DNA of 64,000 bases from Elymus sibiricus. Its lineage: Eukaryota > Streptophyta > Magnoliopsida > Poales > Poaceae. Of this stretch, positions 11,694-21,333 are shown in pieces; the stretch's first letter is position 1; each line of letters starts with the position of its first letter. Under the pieces are notes generated by a model, which was given only the letters and a program-made list of their open reading frames with translations, searched no databases and had not been told where the DNA came from. The translations under genes were made by a program, and so were the position numbers. The stretch is from assembly GCA_039707655.1 (NCBI GenBank), contig CM077672.1:200422537-200486536 (forward strand). Direction: 5' to 3'.

Positions 11694-13125
11694 CCCCCAC
11701 GGCGCGCCGCCGCAGCCGAACGCGGGGGGAACCCCGACGAGCCCCCCGCTCCTGGTGAACGACACCGGGGCCTCCCCAACCACGGCAATGGAGGGCAGCG
11801 AGGGTTCGGGCCCGGACTAGGCTCTGGTGCTCGCGAGTGACCGCACCTTGCTCAGGCATGGGGCCTTGCGTGACGCCAAGGCCTTGCTCGATCGGCTCGG
11901 GGCAGACTTCCAAGACGCGGAGGCCCGCCTCGTCGAGGAGCGCCTGAGGCTCGCTGAAGGGTGGCACCAGCTTAGCGTCGCCGTTGAGATGGGCCAGCGC
12001 CAGAATGAGGTTGCTCGCACGAAGGGCAAGAGGGAAGCCACCGAGGCGAAGGAGGCCTGTGCGAGCGCTCTCAGGGAGGCTGAAGCGGCCGCTAGACGTC
12101 GCGAGGAGGCGGAGGTCCGCCTGAAGGAACTCCAGGATCAACATGCCGCGCAGGCGCAACTGCTCCACACGCGGGAAAGCGCTCTCGCTACCCGTGAGGT
12201 GGAGCTTGCGGCCCGCATGGCAAACCTTGCGACTCGCGAGGGAGACCACGCGAGGGTGTCGACTGAGCTGGCCACAGAGCACGGGCGCCTGGAGATGCTG
12301 GGGCGCCAGGTGGCCGACGCCCAGGAGGCCCACATGAAGCGCGTCGATGAGGCCAACGCCCAGCTGGAGGCTAAGGAGAAGAAGGCACAAGAAGACGCCG
12401 ACGCGAAGATAGCGGTGGAACGCCTAGCGCTTGCCGAGGAACACGGCAAGGAGCTGAAGCGGCAAGGGGATGCCTTCGAGGCGGAGCGCGAGGGGCTCCG
12501 GCAGGAAATTGCCGGTCTCAAGGTGGCGCTTGCCGAGTCGGAGACCCGTCGAGAGACCGTGCTGTAGGCCCGAACCGACGCCGAGGCTGAGCTGGTTTCC
12601 CTCCGTCTTTAGGTGGGGGGCTCCGCCCGTGCCGCCGAGCAGGCCGGAGGCGAGGCAGATCGGGAGCGGGATCGGCAGCGCGAACGCGCCAAGATGCTCC
12701 ACTCCCTCGAGCTTCAAGCCCACAATGCTATGAGCTCCATCTGTAAGGAGAGGCTTGAAGCCCTCCGCGAGTCCCACGACGCTGACTATGTCGATTTCTC
12801 CACCAAACTCGTGGAGCGGCTCGAGGATGGGGCCAAGAAGGTGGACGACATTTTGGAGGAGGAATTCCGTGACCTCTTCTCTCAGGCGGTGACCCGCGTC
12901 TTCAGCCACCTCCTTCACGCCGACCCCAGCTTCAATTTTGACAAGGTGATAACCCCGGTTCCCGAGGAGCTCCGTGACGGCCTCGCGAAGGCGGTAGAAG
13001 GCCACGTGGACATGCTGCTTGGGAAGTTTTCCTGTGACAGTGGCGAGAGCTCTGATGGGGTCGGGGGAAGCGAGGGTGACGGCGCCGATAGCGACGGCGG
13101 TGGTGACGGCAGCACTTCCTCCTAG
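11694..13125 (+). pseudogene. antisense coiled-coil ORF of the Tat element
   Basis: One plus-strand frame runs from the insertion point to TAG at 13123. It is broken by in-frame TAG codons at 11818-11820, 12565-12567 and 12610-12612, so the open pieces are 11821-12567 and 12613-13125. Residues over 11827-12700 are Glu/Ala/Arg-rich heptads (AEARLVEERLRLAEG, EAEAAARRREEAEVRLKEL), a long predicted coiled coil. The C-terminal part has FSTKLVERLEDGAKKVDDIL and an acidic Gly/Ser/Asp tail. It runs opposite to pol, downstream of integrase. Antisense ORFs in this place are known in Tat elements; their job is unproven. Its upstream part is lost at the Athila-like insertion. Confidence 0.7.
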
Positions 13126-13843
13126 AGTTTCCCCTTTTATTATCCTGTAACAGATCGACATGGCCTTGTGGAGGTGAGGGGCACCGGGAGCTAGTGAGGG
13201 CTCCTGAGGTGCGATGCCCATGGAGCCCCCCTTTGACGTGCAAGCGGCTCGCGACAGGAGAAACGCTGGCGCTCGTGAGGTTGCAAGCGGCTCGCGAGGT
13301 AGTAGACTTAGCTTTGTGAAGAGTAGCATCTGGTGGCCGCCATTTGTAGGGCACGCCTCGCGAGGCTTCCGCTCGTGAGGTCCCCTACTGAGATGACCGC
13401 CATAGGTTGGCTCCCGAGGCGAGGCCTGCGAAGCTTCCTGAGGCTCAAGGGGGCGTCTGGCCATTGGGCCCCCTACCAGGTGACCTGTTCCTGTGATAAC
13501 TGCATGCAGAATGTCTCACCACAGGGGAGCAGCGCACGCTCGCTGGCTTGCTCATGAGCGTTACGCGAGGAGATAAGACACCGAGGACCTTGGTAGGGTG
13601 GCGTGCACGGGAGCAGGCCCGCGAGTCAGAGCCCGGTTGCTTGGGTTTTTCAGTGCTGCTGGGACTGACCCGAGCATATACACCGTGTCCAGCCCCCGCT
13701 CGTGTGAGGCTTATGAGGGAGGCCACAAGCACGCACAGCTCGTGAGGCAAAGACATGACGAAATACACCATGTATGGAAACCGAAGTTTTACTGAGGCAA
13801 GACAACAAATTCCATTACACAACCAAAAAGAGATGTGGCTACC

Positions 13844-14105
13844 GTGTCCGGCATGGGTCAGCTTGAGGTTGGTGCAGCCCGTGGGGCGCCCTTAGTTACA
13901 CATCCAAAAGCGAAAAAGGGTGCTGCCGTGTCCGGCATGGGTCAGCTTGAGGTTGGTGCGTCCCGTGGGGCGCCATCAGTTGATTGTTCCGCCAGCGCGG
14001 AGCATGGGGCTTCCACCAGGGTGTGGGCATGATCGCGGGTCGATCGTTCCGCCAGTGCGGAGCAAGGGGCTTCCACTTGGGTGTGGGCGGGAGCTCTCTC
14101 GTGCC
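13844..14105. repeat. two small tandem duplications in the pol-antisense ORF spacer
   Basis: A unit of 84 bp is duplicated at 13844 and 13928 (both start GTGTCCGGCATGGGTCAGC). A unit of 60 bp is duplicated at 13986 and 14046 (both start GTTCCGCCAG). The wider spacer 13126-14195 is rich in CTCGCGAG/CTCGTGAG words and has no credible ORF. Confidence 0.85.
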
Positions 14106-14195
14106 CGTCAGGCAAACGCATTGAGAGTCTCTGGGGCGTGTACAACCCCATTTCATTCGTACACGTGAGGATCACGGGTAGAACTTGCGGAGGTG

Positions 14196-15164
14196 TTAGA
14201 TGTTCCAGGCGTTAGGCACAGGAACTTCGTCCTCCGTCTCCAGCCGGGCTGAGCCATGCCTGGAGACATGAGCAACCCTGAAAGGGCCTTCCCACATGGG
14301 TGAGAGTTTGTGGAGTCCCTCTCTGGAGAGGATCCTGTGCAGGACGAGGTCGCCGACCTCGAGAGTGCGAGGGCGAATGTTGCGGCTGTGGTAGCGACGC
14401 ACGGCCTGCTGGTACCTCGCGGCGCGAAGAGCGGCCTGACGGCGGGCCTCCTCAAGGAGCAGCAGGTCGGGGTCCCACGAGCCATCCTGACGCGCCTCAT
14501 CAAAGGCAAGGACTTGCAGAGAGCCATGCTTAAGCTCCGAGGGAAGGACCGCCTGAGCTCCGTAGACCAGGAAGAAAGGGGTCTCGTCGGTAGGCTTGGT
14601 TGCCATTGTGCGGATGGACCACAGCACGGACTACAGCTCGTTAAGCTAGCCCTTGCCGCAGGCTTCGAGCTTCTTCTTGAAGCTCCTCATTTTGAGGCCC
14701 CTGAGGACCTCAGCGTTGGCACGCTCGGCCTGGCCGTTGCTTCGTGGGTGCGCCATAGAGGCGTAGCAGATCTGCGTGCCGAGGCTGGCGCAGTAGGACT
14801 TAAAAAGGCCGCTTGTGAACTAGGAGCCATTGTCGGTGATGATGTGGTTGGGGACTCCGAAGCGGCTCACGAGGCCCTTGATGAACTTGACGGCAGAGCC
14901 TGTCGGGATGGTGCGCACCGGCTCGACCTCTACCCACTTGGTGAACTTGTCGATGGCGACGTAGAGGTAGTGGTAGCCGCCAGCCACGCAAGGGAAAGGC
15001 CCCAGGATATGCAGCCCCCAGACCGCGAAGGGCCCTGAGAGAGGGATCATCTGGAGGCCCTGCGCTGGCTGGTGGATCTGCTTGGCGTGGTACTGGCACG
15101 CTTTGCAGGATTGGACCAGCTCGGTGGCGTCGCGGAGCACGGTAGGCCAGTAGAAGCCGCTTCA
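14196..15164 (-). pseudogene. integrase of the Tat element
   Basis: The HHCC zinc region straddles the RNase H/integrase join: GHHSSSRTL lies before a TGA at 15162-15164 and CKACQYHAK after it. The catalytic core follows, with GVPNHIITDNGS and GQAERANAEVL supplying the second Asp and the Glu. The first catalytic position reads WGLHILGP, where family members have Asp, so it is His here. TAG codons interrupt at 14820-14822, 14646-14648 and 14631-14633. The C-terminal part (14627-14196) has GAQAVLPSEL and the DLVLHRIL strand of a gypsy integrase tail. The gene is dead. Confidence 0.88.
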
Positions 15165-16115
15165 AAAGACCTTGCCGGGAAGGGTGCGCGACGAGGAGTG
15201 GTGGCCACAGTCTCCTTCATGGATATCGGCGAGCAACTCGCGCCCTTGTTCTTCTGAGATGCACCGCAACGAGATGCCATTGGGGCACCTGCGGTACAGC
15301 TCGCCGTCTTGCAAGCAGTAAGCGGTGGCTTGCCGAGCCACATGCTCTGCTTCTGAATCCTCCTCCGGGAGGGTGCCGTGAAGCAGGTAAGCCTTGAACT
15401 CTGCAGCCCAGCTGCCTACTTGAGGCTCCAGCGCCAGCAGCAGGCGGGCTCCTGAGGCTGGGCCGTAGTCTGGCGCACCCGTGGACGGCGCGGGCGGGAG
15501 CTCTTCAGGAAGCAGTGTGGTTCCCACGGCAGGTGGTGCAGCTGATGGTTTGAGGAGCCTTTCCTCAAAGACGCCAGGGCTCTGGGGCTCGCGGCGGGAT
15601 GCTCGCTTGGCGATGTCATTGGCCTCCTTGTTGCCACCGCGCGGGACATGCTGCATGTCCAAGCCAAGGAAACGCTTCTCAAGTTTACGTACCTCTTCTA
15701 AGTAGGCTGCCATGTGCTCGTCCTTGGGCTTGTAGCTTTTGTTGGAGAAGTTGATGAGGAGATGAGAGTCACCCTTGATGGTGAGGCGCTTGATGCCGAG
15801 GGCAGAGGCGGCCTTGAGGCCGGCGATGAGGCACTCGTACTCTGCGATGTTGTTGGAGACCTTATCATCGCGCTTGAACCAGAGTTGGACAACGTAGTAG
15901 AGCTTGTCTCCCGTTGATGAGGTGAGCACGACGCTAGCCCCCGCACCCTGTCGGGAGAAGGCGCCGTCAAAGTACATGGACCATCTGCCTGGCGCTTCGT
16001 CCCCAGGCAGGAGGGATTTGCCCTCGCGAGGCTCTCTCTCGTTGGGGTCTGTCCACTCCACCACGAAGTCGGCCAGAGCCACGCCTTTGATTACTCTGGT
16101 GGTGCAAAACTCCAG
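15162..16115 (-). pseudogene. RNase H domain of the Tat element
   Basis: The domain motifs are in order: WSMYFDGAFSRQGAGA (first Asp), NNIAEYECLIAGL (Glu), IKGDSHLLINF (Asp) and NKEANDIAKRA (last Asp). The domain occupies about 16080-15600. The rest links to the integrase zinc region and includes LPEEDSEAEHVARQA. It is the same reading frame as gag-PR except for the frameshift near 16240. A TAG at 16116-16118 separates it from the RT piece. It would degrade the RNA strand of the hybrid during reverse transcription. Confidence 0.88.
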
Positions 16116-17590
16116 CTAGAAGGCTTGCAGCTCGATGTTCCATTCGGCGACGCAGCCAGCGGCATTGGGGCTGCGCAGGACTTGCTCCAAGGGGTAGGAA
16201 GAGATGACCTTGATGGGATGACCCTGGAAGTAGTGGCGCACCTGGAGGCGATGAGGAGCGCGAGGAGGAGCTTCTGTTGAATGGGGTAGCGCTCGCATGC
16301 ATCCCTTAGCACCGTGCTGACGAAGTACACAGGGTGCTCGATGAGGCACATAGTTGTGGTGGCAGCTTGCTCTTCAGGTGGCTCGCGAGGCTTGGCAGGC
16401 TCAGGAAGCTCATGAGGCCCAGAAGTCTCGCAAGATTCGGAGGGCCCAGGAGGCGTGGAGGGCTCGGGAGGCTCGTGAGGCCCGGAGGGCTTAGGAGGCG
16501 TGGGGGGCTCAAGAAGCTCGCGAGGCCCGGAGGGCTCAGGAGGCGCTGAGGGCTTCTCCTTAGCACAGACATGCTCCTCCCGCATTGCTACAAGCGTCGC
16601 GCTGGCGGTCTGGGGGGTAGCCGCCAAATATAGGAGCAGGGGCTCGCGGGGGCGCGGCGCGACCATGATGGGCGGGCTCGTGAGGTACCTCTTGAGGTCT
16701 TCAAAGGCGGCGTCTGCCTCAGGGGTCCACTTGAAGGAGCCGAACCTCTTCATGAGCTTGAAGAACGTCAAGGCTCGCTCGCCAAACTTAGAGATGAAGC
16801 GCCCCAGGGAAGCCATACATCCTACCAAGCGTTGCATTTCCTTGAGGGTCCGGGGAGGACGCATTTTCTCGATGGCCTTGATCTTCTCAGGGTTGGCCTC
16901 GATGCCACGGTGGGAGACCAGGAAGCCGAGGAGCTTGCCGGAAGGAACTCCGAAGACGCACTTATCGGGGTTGAGCTTGAGGTTGACCTTGCGCAGGTTG
17001 GCGAACATTTCCTTGAGATCCGCAATGAGGGACCCAGCCACACGAGTCTTGACCACGATGTCGTCGATGTAGGCCTCCGCGCTCCTCCCCATTTGAGGCC
17101 CCAGCGTGATGCGCAGCAGCCGCTGGAAGGTGGCGCCTTCACTCCTCAAGCCGAAGGGCATGCAGACGTAGCAGTATATGCCGCAAGGGGTGATGAAGGC
17201 CTTCCTCTCCACGTCTTCTGCCGCCATCTTAATCTGATGGTAGCCTGAAAAGGCATCCAGGAAGCATAGCAGGTCACATCCGGTGGTGGAGTACACAATC
17301 TGGTCGATGCACGGCAGTGGAAAGGGGTCTTGAGGGCAGGCCTTGTTGAGGCTCGTGAAGTCGACGCACATACGTTCCTTGCCGCCCTTCTTAGGGACGA
17401 TGACTGGGTTGGCGAGCCATTCGGGATGGAGCACCTCACGGACTACTCCAGCTTCTTGCAGCTTGTGTACTTCTTGAACAATGAACTCTTGCTTCTCCGG
17501 CGCCTCGCGCCGTGCTTTTTGCTTGATGGGGCATGCATTGGGGCACACTACTAAGTGGTGCTCGATCACCTCCCTCGGTTCACCAGACAA
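16091..17590 (-). pseudogene. reverse transcriptase of the Tat element
   Basis: The RT motifs are complete: VPKKGGKERMCVDFTSLNKA, HQIKMAAEDVERKAF, MPFGLRSEGATFQRLL and the active site YIDDIVVKT (YIDD codons at 17060-17071), then LGFLVSHRGIEANPEKI and the thumb. The RT reads on from the protease through TAG codons at 17741-17743 and 17654-17656. After the thumb comes a proline-rich insertion encoded by a 45-bp tandem repeat. Near 16240 a frameshift moves the true frame to the one that ends at 16116 (HYFQGHPIKV, then LEQVLRSPN). The ORF end at 16091 is therefore out of frame. Confidence 0.9.
16416..16550 (-). repeat. 45-bp coding minisatellite in the RT-RNase H linker
   Basis: Three full 45-bp units start at 16416, 16461 and 16506, with a degenerate partial unit to the left. 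Read on the minus strand they encode a 15-residue Pro-rich repeat of the type PPTPPKPSGPHEPPE. The unit length keeps the frame. Confidence 0.85.
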
Positions 17591-17740
17591 GTCAGATGCT
17601 TTCCAGGCGAAAACATACGAGTTTGCCTGAAGGAAGGCGATGAGCGCGCTTTCCTATGCAGGATGGAGGTAGGTCCCGATGGTGAAGGTAGGGCCTGAGC
17701 CGCTGCCGTCAACCGACACCTTCTTCGTCTCGGTGCGGTC

Positions 17741-18307
17741 CTAAGAGAACAACTGCTTCTTCTTCGCAGGTGCGGCCTCAGGAGGCTCGACAGCATCCTT
17801 GTCAGCCGGATGCGCGGCGGCGGCGGCTTTGTAGGTGTGCTCAAGGGAGCAGACCGCGTCCTTCTCGTCGCAGGTGACGGTGATGATGCCGCTGCAGCCA
17901 GGCATCTTGAGAACGTTGTAGGTGTGGTGGGTCGCCGCCATGAACTTGGCGAGAGATGGGTAGCCCAAGATGGCGTTGTACGGCAGGCCGATGTGCGCCA
18001 CATCGAAGTCGATGAACTCAGTGTGGTAGTTCTTGCGGGTGCCGAAGGTGACAGGAAGGCGCACTTGCCCCAGAGGGATGGTGGAGCCATCAGTCACTCC
18101 GGAGAAGGGCCTGGTCGGCATCAGCTGGTCGTAGGGCACTTGGAGCGTCTCGAAGGTCTCGATGGAGATCACGTTTAGGCCGGCGCCTCCGTTGATGAGG
18201 GTCTTGGTGACCGCGATGTTGCTGATGATGGGAATGCACAACATGGGGAGCGTGCCTACGGTGGCCGTGGACTTGGGGTGGTCCTTGGAGTCGAAGGTGA
18301 TGGCGTA
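17741..18307 (-). pseudogene. aspartic protease of the Tat element
   Basis: The active site reads LINGGAGLNVIS. Family members have Asp where Asn stands here, again a G-to-A change on the coding strand, so the enzyme would be inactive. The flap region PVTFGTRKNYHTEFIDFDVA and the motif YNAILGYPSLAKFMA follow. It is fused in frame to gag through a TAG (18308-18310) and to RT through a TAG (17741-17743). Confidence 0.85.
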
Positions 18308-20134
18308 CTACGACCACTTGAGGGGCCACGCGGCCTCAGGCTTCGGGAGGGCGGCGTTCACCTCGCGAGAGAGCTGCTTGAAGTGGCGGTTGGAGACGGG
18401 AGCTTGAGCCCCGCCAAGGATGCAGGCGACCACGCGAGGATCCTGGTAGCCCCCAGCGCCCTCGTCAGGCTGGCTGACGTCGTTCCTCCAGCGTGGCAGT
18501 GGCAGTGGCGGGAGAGCGGTGTTGGCCTGAGGGTTTGCCTCACGAGGCTGATCGCGCCAGGTGGACACACGAGGCTGGTCGCGCCAGGCGGTCTCACGAG
18601 GCTGGTCACGCCAGCCCTGGCGGAAGTTACCATTACCGTTGCGGCCGTCCCAGCGGTTGCCGCCGCGGCCACCTCTGCAGCCAGCGCCGCGGTCATTGCG
18701 GTCGCCTCGGCGGCCCTGGCGCTTGTTGCGAAGCAGCTTGAGCTCCTGGCAGTCCTCAGTGCTGTGGGAGCGCACGTTGTGGTAGGCGCAGAGCGGGCGG
18801 CTGTCTTTCCTGGGCTCGTGGTGGTCATGGCCGCGCTTCTGCTCGGGATCCGCCGCAAGCACGGCAGGGCCCTTGCGCTTGATGTCCTTGTTCTTGGCCT
18901 TGGCAGCGTCGGGCGCCGCATCGGGGTCATTGTGCATGAAGAGGCGACCTTCTTCTGCCTTGGCGCACTTGTCGGCGAGGTCGAACAGCTCAAGCACCAA
19001 GTCCAGCTCATCATTGATGGCGAGCTTCTCGCGCATCTTGATGTCCATGACGCCGGTGAAGAACGCAAAGACGACGGCCGCGTCGGAGGCACACGGGATC
19101 TTGTTGCGCACCTGGCTGAAGCGCTGGATGTACTTGCGGAGGGTCTCATCTGGGCGCTGCCGCATATGCTGCAGGTCGTTGATGGTGAGGGAGCGGTCGT
19201 GCGTGCCCTTGAAGTTGGCAACGAACTGGCTGCAGAGCTCGGCCCATGACGAGATCGACGCCTCAAGGAGGTTCATGAGCCAGAAGCGCGGGCCTTCCTT
19301 GAGGGCCATGGGGAACCAACTCGCCATGATATTGTCGTCGCCGTTCACCGCCTCGACACTCAGTGCATAGAGCTGAAGGAACTCTGCGGGGTTGGCGGTG
19401 CCATCGTAGCGTGGAGGCAGTTCTGGCTTGAACTTCACTGGCCACACCACCCGACGCAGCTCGCGAGTGAAGGTGCGGCAGCCCACACCGCTCGAGGGAA
19501 CACTGCCGGCGAGGGCGGCACGATTCTAGCGGCCAGCCACCGTGACCTCCTGGACGGCCTGGTCTTGGTGCCGGCGCTACAACTCGAGGAGCACATGCGG
19601 ATCAGGCGGCGCGCAGCGGACGATCTGGCAGCTGGCCTCATCTCGGACCGGCGAGGAAGCACCGCTGGACGGCTCACGTGCCCGCGCGTTGCGCTGGGGC
19701 CCGTCAAGCTCGTCGCGCGGAGGAGGAGGAGGCAGGGGAGCGCTATGCATTATGTCCCCAGCGTGAGACGGCGGGGGTCGGAGCGAGTGGGAAGGCGCCA
19801 GAGCATCCCGGGCGGCGTTGATGAGCTCGATGATGCGACCAAGCCAGGCGTCGTAGCCGGCGTCAGTTGGACGGTAGCGGCGCAGCTCACCCGCCATGAG
19901 CAGCGCGGCTTGCGCGTTCGGCGGCCCACGGTGGGCGAGGGAGGAGGAGGCCATGGCGGTGTGGCCCTTTGCCCACACGGAGGGGTGCATGGAGGAGTCC
20001 TGCTGCTCCCGGGCGGCAGGGTCGGTGGCGGCAGCGGCCTCGACAGGGGGGTGGCAGTTGTCGCAGGCCACTGGCTCCGTCAGAGCCACACAGCCGGCCC
20101 TGCGCTTAGCGCGCTCGCGGCAGGCGTCAGCCAT
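18308..20134 (-). pseudogene. gag of the Tat element
   Basis: I start it at ATG 20134 (MADACRERAKRRAG), about 45 bp from the primer site. TAG codons stand at 19577-19579 and 19526-19528, and the frame is otherwise open to the TAG at 18308. The capsid core shows WAELCSQFVANFKGTHDRS, LRKYIQRFSQVRNKIP and REKLAINDELDLVLELFDLA. The Cys-His box is of the Tat type, CAYHNVRSHSTEDCQEL, followed by Arg/Gly-rich repeats (RDQPRETAW, RDQPRVSTW, RDQPREANP) that probably bind RNA. Confidence 0.88.
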
Positions 20135-20177
20135 GGGGCTGACGGAGTGGAGGACGGAGAGGAAGAACAGTAGCGCA

Positions 20178-20197
20178 CCCCTACCTGGCGCGCCAAA
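20178..20197 (-). other. primer binding site of the Tat element
   Basis: The minus strand reads TTTGGCGCGCCAGGTAGGGG directly inside the LTR end. The tRNA is not identified from the sequence alone. Confidence 0.75.
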
Positions 20198-20198
20198 T

Positions 20199-21073
20199 GT
20201 CAGAGTTCGGGCTCCGGGGACCCAAAGGTTCGAACACTGGGGTGAGCCGGTTCCTACCTCGTACCACAGCTGAACTACGGCGGAGTTACAGCGAGAGCGG
20301 ACCGTGGACTCAGCAGTTTACCCAGGTTCAGGCCACCTTGCGGTGTAAAACCCTACTCCTGCTTGGTTGGGATTGCTCTGGGCAAGAGGATGCTCTCGCG
20401 TACAAGGTAGGAGATGAAGGGATCGGATCCTACAGTGGCACCCTGCCCTCCTTTTATATCTGCCTTGGTCCTCTTCCACCGAAAGCATTGGCGGAAAGGG
20501 TTGCCACACAACGGCTAGTTTGAAGGGGGACAGGAGCGCAGTCTATCGTGACAAAAGGTGGTCTTCATCTGCAAAGTGACCGTCTATGACGCGCCGGTGG
20601 GCTCGGGGATGACCTCCGCCCTGCGCGCCTGCCGTCTTGGTCTTCTTTCACCGATCGGGCAACCTTTGGGGGTTGCTTTGGGAAGTGGATTGCTGGCCTT
20701 GCTCCCTTAGCGCAAAAGGGGAAATCTTCACCATCCGCGCCTGCTGGCATGGCCTCTGTCACCGTTCGTAGCCACGCGCGTCACCCACGTGATGGGCACG
20801 ATACCGCACGACCGAGCCGAACAGCACCGTCTCGCGCGCCTTCGGGAGGGTGCCTCGGGAGGCCGCCTCGCGAGAGGGCCTCGCAAGGCTCTCGGTGAAG
20901 CAGCAGAGTCTTGCTTGCTCGCTACCTGAGGAGGGGTCCTTAGGAGGCTGGGGCCTCATGAGGGGTCTTGCCTGAGACACCCGCTGGTGGTCGCATGCCG
21001 GGCCTCCGCCAGGTGTTGCGCCCTTGGCCAAAGGCAGACGGGCCGGGATACCCTGGGTTCCACGGGCCCGACA
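20199..21073 (-). repeat. 5' LTR of the Tat element (875 bp)
   Basis: It is bounded by TGTCAGAG at 20199 and CCCGACA at 21073, giving TG/CA ends with short inverted terminal similarity (TGTCrG). The inner boundary adjoins the primer site. There is no second LTR in the window for comparison. Confidence 0.75.
20451..20460 (-). promoter_or_regulatory. TATA box of the Tat LTR
   Basis: The minus strand reads GATATAAAAG, near the middle of the LTR, followed by a G-rich leader towards the primer site. Confidence 0.7.
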
Positions 21074-21333
21074 ACTTTCTTGTGTGTATTTGTGCTCATG
21101 ACGGCACTGTTTTGTGTCTTCCTACCTTCGTCACATGCAAGGGTGTTGTAGCGCACATCTCCAACAACGCAAGATGCATAATGTCTTACCCGAGTATCAG
21201 GACCCATTGCTAGTGCGTAAAGGGTATCACTAACTGCCTGCCCCTCCTCCCGCATCTCCTTAACCTATGGTTAGAAAATAGACAAGCTGGTCATCTTATG
21301 TACTCTATATATTAAAAAAACTGACAGTGCAAT
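21074..21333. other. flank between the Tat LTR and the TnpD gene
   Basis: No ORF or known repeat end is seen. It probably belongs to the 3' non-coding part of the CACTA element. A CACTA terminal repeat was looked for and not found here. Confidence 0.4.

Larger units (their letters stand above)
11693..21073 (-). mobile_element. Tat-lineage Ty3/gypsy element with antisense extra ORF
   Basis: On the minus strand the order is LTR (21073-20199), primer site, gag, protease, RT, RNase H, integrase, then a 1.1-kb spacer with tandem repeats and an ORF on the opposite strand. The 3' LTR is cut off by the Athila-like insertion at 11693. One frame runs from 20134 through 16240, then after a single frameshift to 14196. 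It is broken by nine TAG and one TGA codons and no TAA. The Tat assignment follows from the gag Cys-His box, the domain order and the antisense ORF, as in Tat elements such as Grande. Confidence 0.88.

Noticed and set aside
12424..13464. 346-codon minus-strand ORF opposite the coiled-coil ORF
   Set aside because: The plus strand has heptad structure and the TAG decay pattern; the minus frame looks like a GC-rich shadow.
14310..15038. 242-codon plus-strand ORF opposite integrase
   Set aside because: Complementary to the integrase coding frame; no motif and no coding logic of its own.
18278..19249. 323-codon plus-strand ORF opposite the Tat gag
   Set aside because: It is a shadow of the GC-rich gag frame: the opposite strand has clear gag motifs, while this frame has only Val/Ala/Leu-rich text.
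16091..20134. programmed UAG readthrough or a reassigned stop codon
   Set aside because: The same copy also has a frameshift, a TGA and lost catalytic residues, and TAG also interrupts unrelated elements nearby; decay explains all of them.
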